Assembly (NCBI RefSeq): GCF_032248695.1
Contig: NZ_JAVHXC010000001.1
Coordinates: 310,001 to 374,000 of the forward strand
Direction: 5' to 3'
DNA: 64,000 nucleotides
Source of the DNA: Dietzia sp032248695
Lineage (GTDB): Bacteria > Actinomycetota > Actinomycetes > Mycobacteriales > Mycobacteriaceae
Positions 49,055-57,961 of the stretch are shown here, piece after piece. The notes below the pieces were generated by a model that saw only the letters and a list, made by a program, of their open reading frames with translations, was not told where the DNA came from and did not search any database. Position numbers and translations under genes: made by a program. The first letter of the stretch is position 1. The number at the start of each line of letters is the position of its first letter.

Positions 49055-49612
49055 TCAGACCTCCATCAGCTCGCCCTCCTTGGCCTTGACCAGGTCGTCG
49101 ACGTCGGAGACGAAGCGCTGGGTGAGCTTGTCGAGCTCCTTCTCGGCGGCCGAGACCTCGTCCTCGCCGGCTTCACCGTCCTTCTGGATCCGCTTGAGCT
49201 CGTCCATCGCCTTGCGCCGCACGCCACGGACCGCGATCCGCCCGTCCTCCGCCTTGGCCTTGGCCTGCTTGACCAGGTCGCGCCGCCGCTCCTCGGTGAG
49301 CTGCGGGACGGTCACGCGAAGCACCTGACCGTCGTTGGTGGGGTTCACCCCGAGGTCGGAGTTGCGGATCGCGTTCTCGATCGGCCCGATCTGCGACATC
49401 TCGTACGGCTTGATGATCAGCATCCGGGGCTCCGGCACCGTGACGCTCGACATCTGGGTGATCGGGGTCATCGTCCCGTAGTACTCGCACAGGACCCGGT
49501 TGAACATGCCGGGGTTGGCACGGCCGGTGCGGATGGAGGCGAGTTCGTCGCGGACGTGCTCGATCGCCTTCTCCATCTTCTCCTCGGCTTCGAGCAGAGT
49601 GTCGTCGATCAT
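49055..49612 (-). CDS. frr: Ribosome recycling factor
   Basis: Splits post-termination ribosomes together with EF-G. The 185-residue protein is of standard length with the conserved RTGRANPGMFNRVLCEYYG block near 29-47 and the C-terminal QKDGEAGEDEVSAAEKELD helix. The ATG at 49612 follows a weak AGAGA ribosome site. Lies 52 bases after pyrH and 40 bases before cdsA in one probable operon. Confidence 0.96.
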   Translation of the reverse strand: MIDDTLLEAEEKMEKAIEHVRDELASIRTGRANPGMFNRVLCEYYGTMTPITQMSSVTVPEPRMLIIKPYEMSQIGPIENAIRNSDLGVNPTNDGQVLRVTVPQLTEERRRDLVKQAKAKAEDGRIAVRGVRRKAMDELKRIQKDGEAGEDEVSAAEKELDKLTQRFVSDVDDLVKAKEGELMEV

Positions 49613-49664
49613 GGTGCGTCTCTTTTCGTTCTCGTCGATGGCTGGGTCCGGAGGGGTGGGCGGG

Positions 49665-50390
49665 TCAGTCCGAACTGCTGACCAGGGTTCCGATCTGCTC
49701 ACCGGAGACGGCGCGCGCGATGTTGCCCTCGGTGAGGAGGTTGAAGACAAGGATGGGCATGTTGTTGTCCATGCAGAGGCTGAACGCGGTGGCGTCGGCC
49801 ACCTTCAGACCGCGTTCGAGGCACTCGCGGTGCTCGATACGGGTGAACAGCTCGGCCTCGGGGTTCGTGCGGGGGTCGTCCGAGTAGACGCCGTCGACGG
49901 CCTTGGCCATGAGCAGGACGTCGGCCTTGATCTCCAGGGCCCGCTGCGCGGCCGTCGTGTCGGTGGAGAAGTAGGGCATGCCCATACCGGCACCGAAGAT
50001 GACGACCCGGCCCTTCTCGAGGTGCCGCTCGGCGCGCAGGGGGATGTACGGCTCGGCGACCTGGCCCATGTGGATGGCGGTCTGGACGCGCGTCGAGACG
50101 CCCTCCTGCTCGAGGAAATCCTGCAGCGCGAGGCAGTTCATCACGGTGCCGAGCATCCCCATGTAGTCGCTGCGCGCCCGGTCGAGTCCCCGCTGCTGCA
50201 GCTGGGCCCCGCGGAAGAAGTTGCCTCCCCCGATCACGATGGCGATCTGCGCCCCGGTCCGCGACACCTCGGCGATCTGACGGGCGACCGACTGCACCAC
50301 GTCCGGGTCGATCCCGACGCCGCCGCCGCCGAACATCTCGCCGCCCAGCTTGAGCATCACTCGCTTGTAGCCGTCCCGCGGGTCGGTCAT
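49665..50390 (-). CDS. pyrH: UMP kinase
   Basis: Bacterial hexameric UMP kinase of the amino-acid kinase family, making UDP. The 241-residue protein has KLGGEMFGGG near the start (14-23), IVIGGGNFFRG (52-62), and VDGVYSDDPRTNPEA in the C-terminal half, the standard phosphate and nucleotide sites. The ATG at 50390 has GAGGAG at good spacing. It is 239 bases downstream of tsf with hairpins between, so it may have its own promoter. Confidence 0.96.
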   Translation of the reverse strand: MTDPRDGYKRVMLKLGGEMFGGGGVGIDPDVVQSVARQIAEVSRTGAQIAIVIGGGNFFRGAQLQQRGLDRARSDYMGMLGTVMNCLALQDFLEQEGVSTRVQTAIHMGQVAEPYIPLRAERHLEKGRVVIFGAGMGMPYFSTDTTAAQRALEIKADVLLMAKAVDGVYSDDPRTNPEAELFTRIEHRECLERGLKVADATAFSLCMDNNMPILVFNLLTEGNIARAVSGEQIGTLVSSSD

Positions 50391-50551
50391 CGTTCTCCTC
50401 GTCCCGGGCGGATCGAGCCCGTGTCGCGCGTCAACGCCCCCGGCGCCGGATCGGGCGGGCGGGCGTGCGGTCCGTGGTGGGACCGCGTTCATTCTGCCCT
50501 ATCGGTCCGGGCGCCACACCGCAGCCCGCCGGGCGCGGGGACACCCGGGCC

Positions 50552-50621
50552 GGAAGACGGCGACGGCGGCACCCGGGATCACCGGATACCGCCGTCGGAC
50601 CGGGCCCGTCTGGCGGGCCCG
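50552..50621 (-). terminator. Hairpins downstream of tsf
   Basis: Two hairpins in tandem after the tsf stop: CGGGCCC (50601-50607) with GGGCCCG (50615-50621), then GACGGCGG (50552-50559) with CCGCCGTC (50589-50596) plus an inner CCGG pair. Neither has a T tract; together they likely stop or attenuate transcription before pyrH. The rest of the 239-base gap shows nothing clear. Confidence 0.45.
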
Positions 50622-50629
50622 CGAGCGTG

Positions 50630-51454
50630 TCAGGCCTGGCCGACCTCGAAGCGCAGGAAGGACGACACCTTGGCGCCGGCCTCGTCGAGCAGGGCCCCGA
50701 CGGTCTTCTTGCTGTCGGTGACCGACGGCTGGTCCAGGAGGCAGACGTCCTTGTAGAAGCCGTTGAGGCGACCCTCGACGATCTTCGGCAGAGCCTGCTC
50801 CGGCTTGCCCTCCTCGCGGGCGGTGGCCTCGGCGATCTCGCGCTCCTTGGCGACGATGTCGGCGGGGACCTCGTCACGGGAGACGTACTGCGCCTTGAGC
50901 GCGGCGATCTGCATGGCGGCCGAACGGGCAGCGGCGTCCGCGGCCTCGCCCTCGCCGGAGTAGGCGACCATGACGCCGACGGCCGGCGGCAGGTCGGAGG
51001 AGCGCTTGTGCAGGTAGACGGCGACGGGGCCGTCGAGCTTGCCCACGCGGCGCAGGACCAGCTTCTCGCCGGACTTGGCGGAGAAGGACACCACGGCGTC
51101 GGCGACGGTCGCCCCGTCGAGCTCGGCGGCGTTGAGGGCGTCGAGGTCGGAGATGCCCTGGGCGGCGGCCACGGCGACGATCTTGTCGGCCAGCGCGATG
51201 AACTCGGCGCTCTTGGCGACGAAGTCGGTCTCGGAGTTGAGCTCGATCATGACGCCGTCCTTGACGGCGACCAGGCCCTCGGCCGTGGTGCGCTCGGCGC
51301 GCTTGCCCACGTCCTTGGCGCCCTTGATGCGCAGGACCTCGACGGCCTTGTCGAAGTCGCCGTCGGTCTCCTCCAGGGCCTTCTTGCAGTCCATCATCCC
51401 GGAGCCGGTGAGCTCACGCAGACGCTTGACGTCGGCAGCGGTGTAGTTCGCCAT
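50630..51454 (-). CDS. tsf: Elongation factor Ts
   Basis: Nucleotide exchange factor for EF-Tu. The 274-residue protein has the N-terminal UBA-like domain with LRELTGSGMMDCKKALEE (13-30) and the TDFVAKSAEF motif (about 77-86) that contacts EF-Tu. The ATG at 51454 has AAGGAGGG ten bases upstream. It follows rpsB by 207 bases that contain a complex hairpin, the usual rpsB-tsf order. Confidence 0.97.
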   Translation of the reverse strand: MANYTAADVKRLRELTGSGMMDCKKALEETDGDFDKAVEVLRIKGAKDVGKRAERTTAEGLVAVKDGVMIELNSETDFVAKSAEFIALADKIVAVAAAQGISDLDALNAAELDGATVADAVVSFSAKSGEKLVLRRVGKLDGPVAVYLHKRSSDLPPAVGVMVAYSGEGEAADAAARSAAMQIAALKAQYVSRDEVPADIVAKEREIAEATAREEGKPEQALPKIVEGRLNGFYKDVCLLDQPSVTDSKKTVGALLDEAGAKVSSFLRFEVGQA

Positions 51455-51586
51455 GGTGGGGCGACCCTCCTTAAAGGGGTTCGTGATGTGTCGGGAAAGG
51501 TGTTCGGGTCCGGTCGGCGGGCGCGATCAGCTCCACCCTAGACGCCGGGCGTCCGGGGACGTGTCGCCCTCCGCCGCCGACACCTC

Positions 51587-51635
51587 GGGCCCGGCCCCCG
51601 GAGGATCCCTGCGGGGATCGTGGGCGGCCGGGCCC
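51587..51635 (-). terminator. Complex hairpin between rpsB and tsf
   Basis: Outer arm GGGCCCGGCC (51587-51596) pairs perfectly with 51626-51635, and an inner arm GATCCC (51604-51609) pairs with GGGATC (51614-51619) around a four-base loop. A smaller hairpin GTGTCG/CGACAC (51561-51582) follows. It lies about 25 bases after the rpsB stop and could attenuate tsf expression. Confidence 0.5.
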
Positions 51636-51661
51636 GATGGTGCTCGAGCTGGAGGTGCGGA

Positions 51662-52531
51662 TCAGGCCTCGGCGGCCGGAGCCTCGGCTGCGGGGGCCTC
51701 GGCGACGGGCGACTCGGTGCCCGTGACGTCCGCGGCGGGCGCCTCGGTGGCCTCGGCGGCGGCGCCACCGGTGACCTGGTCGAGCTGCTCGGTCTCCCAC
51801 TCGGCGAGGGGCTCGGCCTCTTCGCCGGTGGCCTTGCCGGCCTGGCCGCGGGCCTTGAGGCCCTCGGCGACGGCGGAGGCGATGACGCGGGTCAGCACGG
51901 TGACCGAGCGGATGGCGTCGTCGTTCGCCGGGATCGGGTAGTCGACGACGTCCGGGTCGCAGTTGGTGTCGAGCAGCGCGACGACCGGGATGTTGAGCTT
52001 GCGGGCCTCGCCGACGGCGATGTGCTCCTTGTTGGTGTCGACGACCCACACCACGGAGGGGACCTTGCTCATGTCACGCATGCCGCCGAGCGTGCGCTCG
52101 AGCTTGTTCTTCTCGCGCGTGAGCATGAGGATCTCCTTCTTGGTGCGACCCTCGAATCCGCCCGTCTGCTCCATCGACTCGAGCTCCTTGAGGCGCAGGA
52201 GCCGCTGGTGCACGGTCTGGAAGTTGGTGAGCATGCCACCCAGCCAACGCTGGTTGACGTACGGCATCCCGACCTTGGCGGCCTCCTCGGCGATGGCCTC
52301 CTGGGCCTGCTTCTTGGTGCCGACGAACAGGACGGTGCCGCCGTGGGCGACGGTCTCCTTGACGAACTCGTACGCCTGGTCGATGTACGTCAGGGTCTGC
52401 TGCAGGTCGATGATGTAGATGCCGTTGCGGTCGGTGAAGATGAACCGACGCATCTTCGGGTTCCAGCGGCGGGTCTGGTGACCGAAGTGGGCGCCTGCGT
52501 CGAGCAGCTGCTTCATGGAGATGACTGCCAT
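51662..52531 (-). CDS. rpsB: 30S ribosomal protein S2 with acidic C-terminal tail
   Basis: S2 binds the back of the 30S head and is needed for S1/mRNA recruitment. The 289-residue protein begins with the conserved MAVISMKQLLDAGAHFGHQ in order (ending at Q19) and carries RWLGGMLTNFQT and PVVALLDTNCDPD. The last 45 residues form a tail of Ala, Glu, Pro and Thr repeats (APAAEA) absent from E. coli S2. The ATG at 52531 has no good ribosome site. Divergent from the M23 gene with a 430-base gap. Confidence 0.96.
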   Translation of the reverse strand: MAVISMKQLLDAGAHFGHQTRRWNPKMRRFIFTDRNGIYIIDLQQTLTYIDQAYEFVKETVAHGGTVLFVGTKKQAQEAIAEEAAKVGMPYVNQRWLGGMLTNFQTVHQRLLRLKELESMEQTGGFEGRTKKEILMLTREKNKLERTLGGMRDMSKVPSVVWVVDTNKEHIAVGEARKLNIPVVALLDTNCDPDVVDYPIPANDDAIRSVTVLTRVIASAVAEGLKARGQAGKATGEEAEPLAEWETEQLDQVTGGAAAEATEAPAADVTGTESPVAEAPAAEAPAAEA

Positions 52532-52961
52532 GATGGGTTGAGGGCTCGTCCGGCTTGGAAGCAGCCGGACCGCGAGGCCCTCGTCCTCGCTTTCTGGTAC
52601 GTATCGGGTTACGCCCGCTCACCGGTCGGCGGCGGGCCCTGGTGTCCGCGCCGGGCCGGACCCCCGACGGGCGGGGGCACCTGCTGGTCCGGCGTCCGGG
52701 GGGCCGGGGCTCGGGAGCACCGGGGCCTGGATGCGGGCCCGGGAACCGGGTTGTCCGCAGGACACGCGAAGTCGATCGACTCGAGAGCCGACCGCAGGGG
52801 AAGCATATCCCCTCCGGCCCTCCCCGCCAAGACGGGCCGCGGCGGGGCGCGGGCGCGTTCCCGGCCGCCCGGCCCGGTGCCCTGGGGATGGTCGTCCATC
52901 GTGTCCACAGGCGGCCGGTGGCCCCTGGCGGCTCAGCGTGGGGGTGCGGTGCACTCGGGGT
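52532..52961. other. Divergent intergenic region between rpsB and the M23 gene
   Basis: No gene is supported here. Open frames in it are GC-rich shadows without conserved sequence. The rpsB-proximal 100 bases are less GC-rich and should contain the rpsB promoter and leader, but no box matches a consensus well. A small CGAGG/CCTCG hairpin lies about 50 bases before rpsB. Confidence 0.4.
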
Positions 52962-53621
52962 GTGGAGATCATCCGGTTCCGTCGCGTGGGCGACCGCCGT
53001 CCGGGCCCCGCCGGCCCGGCGGTGGCCGGCCTCGTCGTCGTTTGCATCTTCGTCCTCGTCCTCGTCCTCGTCTCCGCGCTCCCGGTCACGGCTGTCGCCG
53101 CGCCGGTCGGGGTCCCCGCCACGGGGGCGGGGTCGGACGGGTCGGGGTCGGACGTGTCGGGGCGGGTGATGCGCTCTCCCCTGGCGGCGCCGGTGTCGGT
53201 GGTGACGGGGTTCGATCCCCCGGCGCAGCGGTGGCTGCCGGGGCACCGCGGCGTGGACCTCGCGGGGGCGCCCGGGTCTCCGGTCCTCGCGCCCGCCGAC
53301 GGGACGGTGACCTTCGCGGGCGCGGTGGGGGGTCGGCCGGTGGTGTCGGTCGATCACGGCGGTGGGCTGCGTACGACCTACGAGCCGGTGACCGCGGAGG
53401 TCCGTGCGGGTGAGGTCGTCGCGGCGGGCGCGCGGATCGGCCGGCTCCGCGCCGGCCACCCGGGGTGTCCGGCGGTGGCGTGCCTGCACTGGGGCGCGCG
53501 GGTGGCCTCGGGTGGCCCGTCCGGTGACGACGACGACTACGTCGACCCGCTCGCCCTGTTGGCGGACACCCACCGGCCGATCCGGCTCAAGGCGACGATC
53601 CCCGGCGACGGCGTCGGCTGA
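52962..53621 (+). CDS. M23 family peptidase-like exported protein (Rv2891-like)
   Basis: A 219-residue protein with a signal peptide or anchor (AVAGLVVVCIFVLVLVLV, ending near ALPVTAVAAP) and a LytM/M23 domain at about 90-200. The zinc ligands His and Asp of GHRGVDLAG and the His of CLHWGAR are present, but the usual HxH before the last strand reads C-L-H, so the catalytic first His is Cys. It may bind cell wall or activate a hydrolase rather than cut. Position beside rpsB matches Rv2891. The GTG start is the least certain part. Confidence 0.78.
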   Translation: MEIIRFRRVGDRRPGPAGPAVAGLVVVCIFVLVLVLVSALPVTAVAAPVGVPATGAGSDGSGSDVSGRVMRSPLAAPVSVVTGFDPPAQRWLPGHRGVDLAGAPGSPVLAPADGTVTFAGAVGGRPVVSVDHGGGLRTTYEPVTAEVRAGEVVAAGARIGRLRAGHPGCPAVACLHWGARVASGGPSGDDDDYVDPLALLADTHRPIRLKATIPGDGVG

Positions 53622-53642
53622 TCCCCGGTCCGCGCCGCGAGG

Positions 53643-54602
53643 TCAGGCGCGGGGATGGGCGCCTCGGTAGGCCGCCCGCAGGCGCTCCGCCGAGACGTGC
53701 GTGTAGATCTGGGTGGTGGCCGGCGTCGAGTGGCCGAGCAGCTCCTGCACGTGTCGCAGGTCCGCGCCGCCCTCGAGCAGATGCGTGGCCGAGGTGTGGC
53801 GGAGAGCGTGGGGCGAGATCCGCGGGGTGCCGGGCGTGGCCGCGCTGACCTCGTTGACGATCCGGCGTGCGGCGCGCGGGTCGAGTCGACCGCCGCGCGC
53901 CCCCAACAGCAACGCCGGCCCCGAGCGGCTGTTCGCCAGGGCCGGCCGAGCGGTGTCGAGCCAGGTGCGGAGCGCGCGGGCGGCGGGCACACCGTAGGGC
54001 ACCGAGCGCTCACGGTCCCCCTTGCCGATCACCCGCAGGAGCCGACGCTCGGGGTCCACGTCGTCCACGTCGAGCCCGCACAGCTCCGCGACCCGGACGC
54101 CGCACGAGTACAGCAGCTCCACGACGAGGCGGTCGCGGACGGCGACGGGGTCGCCCTCGGCCGCCGCGAGCTCGCTGGTCCGGAGTGTCTCGCCCGCCTG
54201 GGCGGCGTCCAGGACCTCCGGCAGATGACGGCGGGCCCGTGGCGCCTCGAGCCGGGCCGCGACGTCGACCGACAGCAGACCGACGCGGGTCGCCCACGTG
54301 CTGAACGAGCGTGCGGCCGCGACCCGGCGCGCGATGGTCGACCGCGCGGCCCCCGCCGCGACCTGATCGGCGAGCCAGCCCCGCAGCGCGGGCAGGGTCA
54401 GCGCCGAGCCCAGGTCCGCGGCGGTGGTGAGACGCCCGTCGCCGCGCGCGAGCTGGCGGAGCAGTCCGCGCACGTCGGAGCGGTAGGAACGGGCGGTGGC
54501 CGCCGACCGCGACCGGCCGGTGAGCAGGTGCTCGACGAAATCGTCGAGCACCTGCTCGAGGTGGACGGGCAGGTCGGTCTCATCGTCCCCACCAGCACTC
54601 AT
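53643..54602 (-). CDS. xerC: Tyrosine recombinase XerC
   Basis: Resolves chromosome dimers at dif together with XerD and FtsK. The 319-residue protein has an N-terminal SAM-like DNA-binding domain and a catalytic domain with the full set R170, K194, H265-x2-R268, H291 and nucleophile Y300. The ATG at 54602 is chosen for length; another at 54611 is in frame. It is convergent with the M23 gene (21 bases) and is downstream of dprA, the same order as Rv2896c-Rv2894c. Being single, chromosomal and next to dprA, it is not a phage integrase. Confidence 0.93.
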   Translation of the reverse strand: MSAGGDDETDLPVHLEQVLDDFVEHLLTGRSRSAATARSYRSDVRGLLRQLARGDGRLTTAADLGSALTLPALRGWLADQVAAGAARSTIARRVAAARSFSTWATRVGLLSVDVAARLEAPRARRHLPEVLDAAQAGETLRTSELAAAEGDPVAVRDRLVVELLYSCGVRVAELCGLDVDDVDPERRLLRVIGKGDRERSVPYGVPAARALRTWLDTARPALANSRSGPALLLGARGGRLDPRAARRIVNEVSAATPGTPRISPHALRHTSATHLLEGGADLRHVQELLGHSTPATTQIYTHVSAERLRAAYRGAHPRA

Positions 54603-54681
54603 CCGTCCCATAAATACCGATTGTCGCGGGCGGCCGCGGGCGGCGCAAGCGTGCGGCGCCGCCCGCGGGGCGCCCCGGACC

Positions 54682-55905
54682 TCACGACACCGGCAGGCTG
54701 AGTTGCATCCCACCGCCGCCGGACCTCCGCCAGCCCTCCGGGCCCCGCACGACCGCCCCGGTCGACGACAACCGCCCGAGTACCGCCCGCACCGTGGCCG
54801 GGGCGATCCCCGCCGACGCCGCGACCTCGGCGGGCGCGGCCCCGCCCGCCGTCGGCAACGCCTCGAGGACCCGCCGCGTCACGTCGTCGAGACCGTCCCA
54901 CGGCGTCGCCTCCCCGGTCGGGGGCGGGGCCGTCTCCCCCATCCGGCCGGCCAGCTCGACGAGGTCGGCGGTCCGACCCACCAGGACCGCTCCGCGGTCC
55001 CGCAGGAGCAGGTGACACCCGACGGACGCGACCGACGTGACCGGCCCCGGGACCGCACCGACGGGACGATCGAGCGCCGCCGCCCACGCCGCCGTGCTCA
55101 GGGCACCGCTGCGGGCCGCCGCCTCGACCACCACCGTCGCCGAGGACAGCGCCGCGATGATGCGGTTGCGGTCGAGGAAGCGGTACCTGGTCACCCCGGT
55201 CCCCGGCGGCTGCGCCGAGATCACCGCCCCGGTCTCGGCGATCTCCCGGAGCAGACCGTCGTTACCCCGCGGGTAGAGGCGGTCGACCCCGCCGGCGAGG
55301 ACCGCGACGGTCGTGCCCCGCACCCCGAGCACCGCGCGGTGGGCGGCCGCGTCGATGCCGAACGCCCCACCCGAGATCACGGTGAACCCCTCCGCTGACG
55401 CACCCGCGCCGAGATCCGCGGCGACCGTCCTGCCGTAGGGCGTCGGGGCGCGGGTCCCCACCACGGCCACGGACCTGCCCAGGGACGACGCGGGGTCGGC
55501 CGGCCCCCGCCACCACAGGCCCAACGGCCGCAGCGCGGTGGGCACCCCGCCCGCGCCGTTCCGCCGGCGTCCGCGCGGACGGTCCAGGGGCTGCAGTGCG
55601 TGCGCCGGCCACTCCGGGTCGCCCGGCACGATCAGGCGGGCGCCGACCCGGGCGGCCGCGTCGAGCAGCGCCGCACCGTCGACCAGGTCCCGGCGGGCCT
55701 GCGTCTGCGCTGTCAGCTCCTCCCCGGCCCGCCCCGTCCTGATCAACCGCCGCGCGGCGACCGGTCCGACGGAGTCCACCAGGTCCCACAGTTGGGCGGT
55801 GGGTCGCTCGGTCACGGCCCCCAGGTACGCGTACGACTCGCGGACCTCCCACGGCTCCGACCCGTCGCGCTCCCCGCCCGTCAGGGACGGCTCCTCCCCC
55901 GCCAT
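54682..55905 (-). CDS. dprA: DNA processing protein DprA
   Basis: Loads RecA on incoming single-stranded DNA in natural transformation; also widespread in non-competent bacteria. The 407-residue protein has the Rossmann-like core with VAVVGTRAPTPYGR, SGGAFGIDAAAH, VLAGGVDRLYPRGN and FLDRNRIIAALS, and a C-terminal winged helix (about 340-395). The ATG overlaps the yifB stop by one base (TGATG). yraN-yifB-dprA is a conserved order. No other competence genes are in the window. Confidence 0.94.
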   Translation of the reverse strand: MAGEEPSLTGGERDGSEPWEVRESYAYLGAVTERPTAQLWDLVDSVGPVAARRLIRTGRAGEELTAQTQARRDLVDGAALLDAAARVGARLIVPGDPEWPAHALQPLDRPRGRRRNGAGGVPTALRPLGLWWRGPADPASSLGRSVAVVGTRAPTPYGRTVAADLGAGASAEGFTVISGGAFGIDAAAHRAVLGVRGTTVAVLAGGVDRLYPRGNDGLLREIAETGAVISAQPPGTGVTRYRFLDRNRIIAALSSATVVVEAAARSGALSTAAWAAALDRPVGAVPGPVTSVASVGCHLLLRDRGAVLVGRTADLVELAGRMGETAPPPTGEATPWDGLDDVTRRVLEALPTAGGAAPAEVAASAGIAPATVRAVLGRLSSTGAVVRGPEGWRRSGGGGMQLSLPVS

Positions 55906-57422
55906 CAGTCCTCACCCCGGAGCATCAGCGCCTCGGCCACGTGCGGCTCGCCCGGCACGGCGTCCCCGTCGAGGTCGGCGAGTGTCCACGCCAGTCGTAG
56001 GCACCGGTCGACGCCCCGCGCGGAGAGCACCCCGTGGGCGAGCGCCCGGTCGAGCGGTTGCAGCGCCTGACGCCCCGGCGCACGTACCGACCGGAGGACC
56101 CGGCCGGGGACCTCCGCGTTGGCCCGGGCACCCGCCGCCTCGGGGCACTCCGCCCACCTCTCGGCGGCGGCCGCTCGTGCCTCGGCCACCCTCGCGCGTA
56201 CGACCGCGGTGTCCTCGACCTCCCCCACCGCGAACAGACCCGACCCGATCGGCAGGGTCCTGGCCGCGATGTCGATGCGGTCCCGCAGCGGGCCGGTCAG
56301 CGAGCGGCCGTACCTCCGCCGCGCATCGGGGGTGCAGGTGCACGCGTCCGGCCTCGAGCTGCCGCACGGACAGTCGTTGGCCGCCATCACCAGCTGGAAC
56401 CGGGCCGGATACACCGCGATGCCGTCCCGACGTGCGATGCGCACCTCCCCGTCCTCCAGCGGGGTGCGCAGGCTGTCGAGCACCCGCGCGGGGAACTCGG
56501 CACACTCGTCGAGGAACAGCACCCCACGGTGCGCGAGCGTCACCGCCCCCGGGCGCGCCGTGTTGATCCCACCTCCCACGAGCGACGCGGCGGAGGCCGA
56601 GTGATGTGGGGCCACGAAGGGCGGGCGCCGCAGGAGCGGATCGCGCGGGGCGAGCCTGCCCATCACGGAGTGGACCGCCGTCGCCTCCAGCGCCTCGCGC
56701 TCGCCCAGATCCGGCAGGAGACCCGGGAGACGGCGCGCGAGCATGGTCTTGCCCGTTCCGGGCGCCCCGCGGAGCAGGAGCGCGTGGCCGCCCGCGGCCG
56801 CGACCTCCACCGCTCGGCGGCAATCGTCCTGCCCGTGCACCTCGGCGAGATCCTCACGAGGGCGTCCGCCCACCGCCCGGACCTCCGGCGCGTCGGAGAC
56901 CAGTGCACCCCCGCCCCGGCTCCACACCGCGAGCATCGCCAGGGAGTCCACGCCGGCGGTGTCGATGCCACGGACCAACCGCGCCTCCGCGAGGTTCGCG
57001 GCCGGGACGATCGCCCGGGGCAGTCCGGCGTCCCGGGCGGCGAGCACGGCCGGGAGGACCCCACGTATCGGGCGGACTCGCCCGTCGAGGGCCAGCTCAC
57101 CGACGAGCAGGGTGCCGTCGAAGCACGCGGCGGGCAGCTCCCCGGAGGCGGTGAGTGTGCCCACCGCGAGGGCCAGATCGAAGCCCGAACCCCGTTTGGG
57201 CAGGGCCGCCGGGGACAGGGACAGGACGACCTTGCCCGCCGGCCAGGACAGCCCGCTGTTGGTCACCGCCGCCCGCATCCGCTCCCGCGCCTGCAGGACC
57301 GCCGAGTCCGGGAGGCCGACGATGCTCACCCCCGGGAGGCCCCGTCCCACGTCCGCCTCCACCTCGACCATCTGACCGCCGACCCCGTGGAGGGTGACAG
57401 CCCAGCTGCGTCCGAGCGCCAC
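55905..57422 (-). CDS. YifB family Mg-chelatase-like AAA ATPase
   Basis: ComM/YifB-type protein of 505 residues; ComM is a branch-migration helicase in transformation. It has an N-terminal Lon-like ChlI domain (VEVEADVGRGLPGVSIVGLPD split over 20-40), an AAA domain with RGAPGTGKTMLARRLPG near 215-231 and LFLDECAEF, and the C-terminal Mg-chelatase domain. The Cys-rich CPCGSSRPDACTC is conserved. The GTG at 57422 is three bases after the yraN stop (57425-57427); longer open frame upstream lies in yraN. Adjacent dprA suggests shared DNA-uptake or repair roles. Confidence 0.92.
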   Translation of the reverse strand: MALGRSWAVTLHGVGGQMVEVEADVGRGLPGVSIVGLPDSAVLQARERMRAAVTNSGLSWPAGKVVLSLSPAALPKRGSGFDLALAVGTLTASGELPAACFDGTLLVGELALDGRVRPIRGVLPAVLAARDAGLPRAIVPAANLAEARLVRGIDTAGVDSLAMLAVWSRGGGALVSDAPEVRAVGGRPREDLAEVHGQDDCRRAVEVAAAGGHALLLRGAPGTGKTMLARRLPGLLPDLGEREALEATAVHSVMGRLAPRDPLLRRPPFVAPHHSASAASLVGGGINTARPGAVTLAHRGVLFLDECAEFPARVLDSLRTPLEDGEVRIARRDGIAVYPARFQLVMAANDCPCGSSRPDACTCTPDARRRYGRSLTGPLRDRIDIAARTLPIGSGLFAVGEVEDTAVVRARVAEARAAAAERWAECPEAAGARANAEVPGRVLRSVRAPGRQALQPLDRALAHGVLSARGVDRCLRLAWTLADLDGDAVPGEPHVAEALMLRGED

Positions 57423-57424
57423 GG

Positions 57425-57820
57425 CTACATCACGTCCTCGAACAGCTCGAGCCGGGGCCGGTCCGGATCCGAGAGGTCGACCCCGACCACGTCGAAGCAC
57501 ACCTGGCGCCACCGCCCCGGGTTCTCCGCCAACCACGCGCCCGCCAGCCGGCGCAGGCGGCGGAGCTTGTCCGCCGTGACGGATTCGGCGGGGGTGCCGA
57601 ACCCCGCCCCCGCCCGCGAGCGCACCTCGACGAACCGCAACCTGCCCGCGGCGTCGAGCACGACGAGGTCAAGTTCACCGGTCGTGCAGCGCCAGTTCCG
57701 GCTGATCACCACCCCGCCCCGGGCCCGCAGCAGTGCGGCGGCGTGTTCCTCGCCCTGCCGCCCGCGCTCCTGTCGCGGATCCTTCCCGCCCCCGGCGGGC
57801 GTGGCCCCGTCCCCTGCCAT
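57425..57820 (-). CDS. YraN family (UPF0102) nuclease-like protein
   Basis: A 131-residue UPF0102 protein with the PD-(D/E)xK-like endonuclease fold: GEEHAAALLRARG, NWRCTTGELDLVVLD (the Glu and Asp of the metal site) and LRFVEVRSR. The family name for the third motif is FVEVK; here R replaces the usual K (VEVRSR), as often in actinobacteria. No activity is established. The ATG at 57820 has GGGAGGA five bases upstream. First gene of yraN-yifB-dprA. Confidence 0.88.
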   Translation of the reverse strand: MAGDGATPAGGGKDPRQERGRQGEEHAAALLRARGGVVISRNWRCTTGELDLVVLDAAGRLRFVEVRSRAGAGFGTPAESVTADKLRRLRRLAGAWLAENPGRWRQVCFDVVGVDLSDPDRPRLELFEDVM

Positions 57821-57884
57821 CTCAGTCCTCCCGGCGACCCGGCCCGTCCGGGTCCGCCGCGGCACACCCTGCCGGACTGCAAGT

Positions 57885-57913
57885 GGCCCGGTCCGCTGCT
57901 CGCGGACCGGGCC
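57885..57913 (-). terminator. Terminator after the lepB-rnhB-DUF2469 operon
   Basis: A perfect 12-bp stem GGCCCGGTCCGC (57885-57896) with 57902-57913 and a five-base loop, about 50 bases past the DUF2469 stop. Only a short T stretch follows. Confidence 0.6.
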
Positions 57914-57961
57914 GTCGTCTCCTGTGGAGACGGGTGGGGCTGTGGAGAACCGGGCGGGGTC

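Noticed and set aside
53643..54602. Possible phage or island integrase
   Set aside because: The protein is XerC by length, motif set and the conserved dprA-xerC neighbourhood; no attachment repeats or phage genes are nearby.
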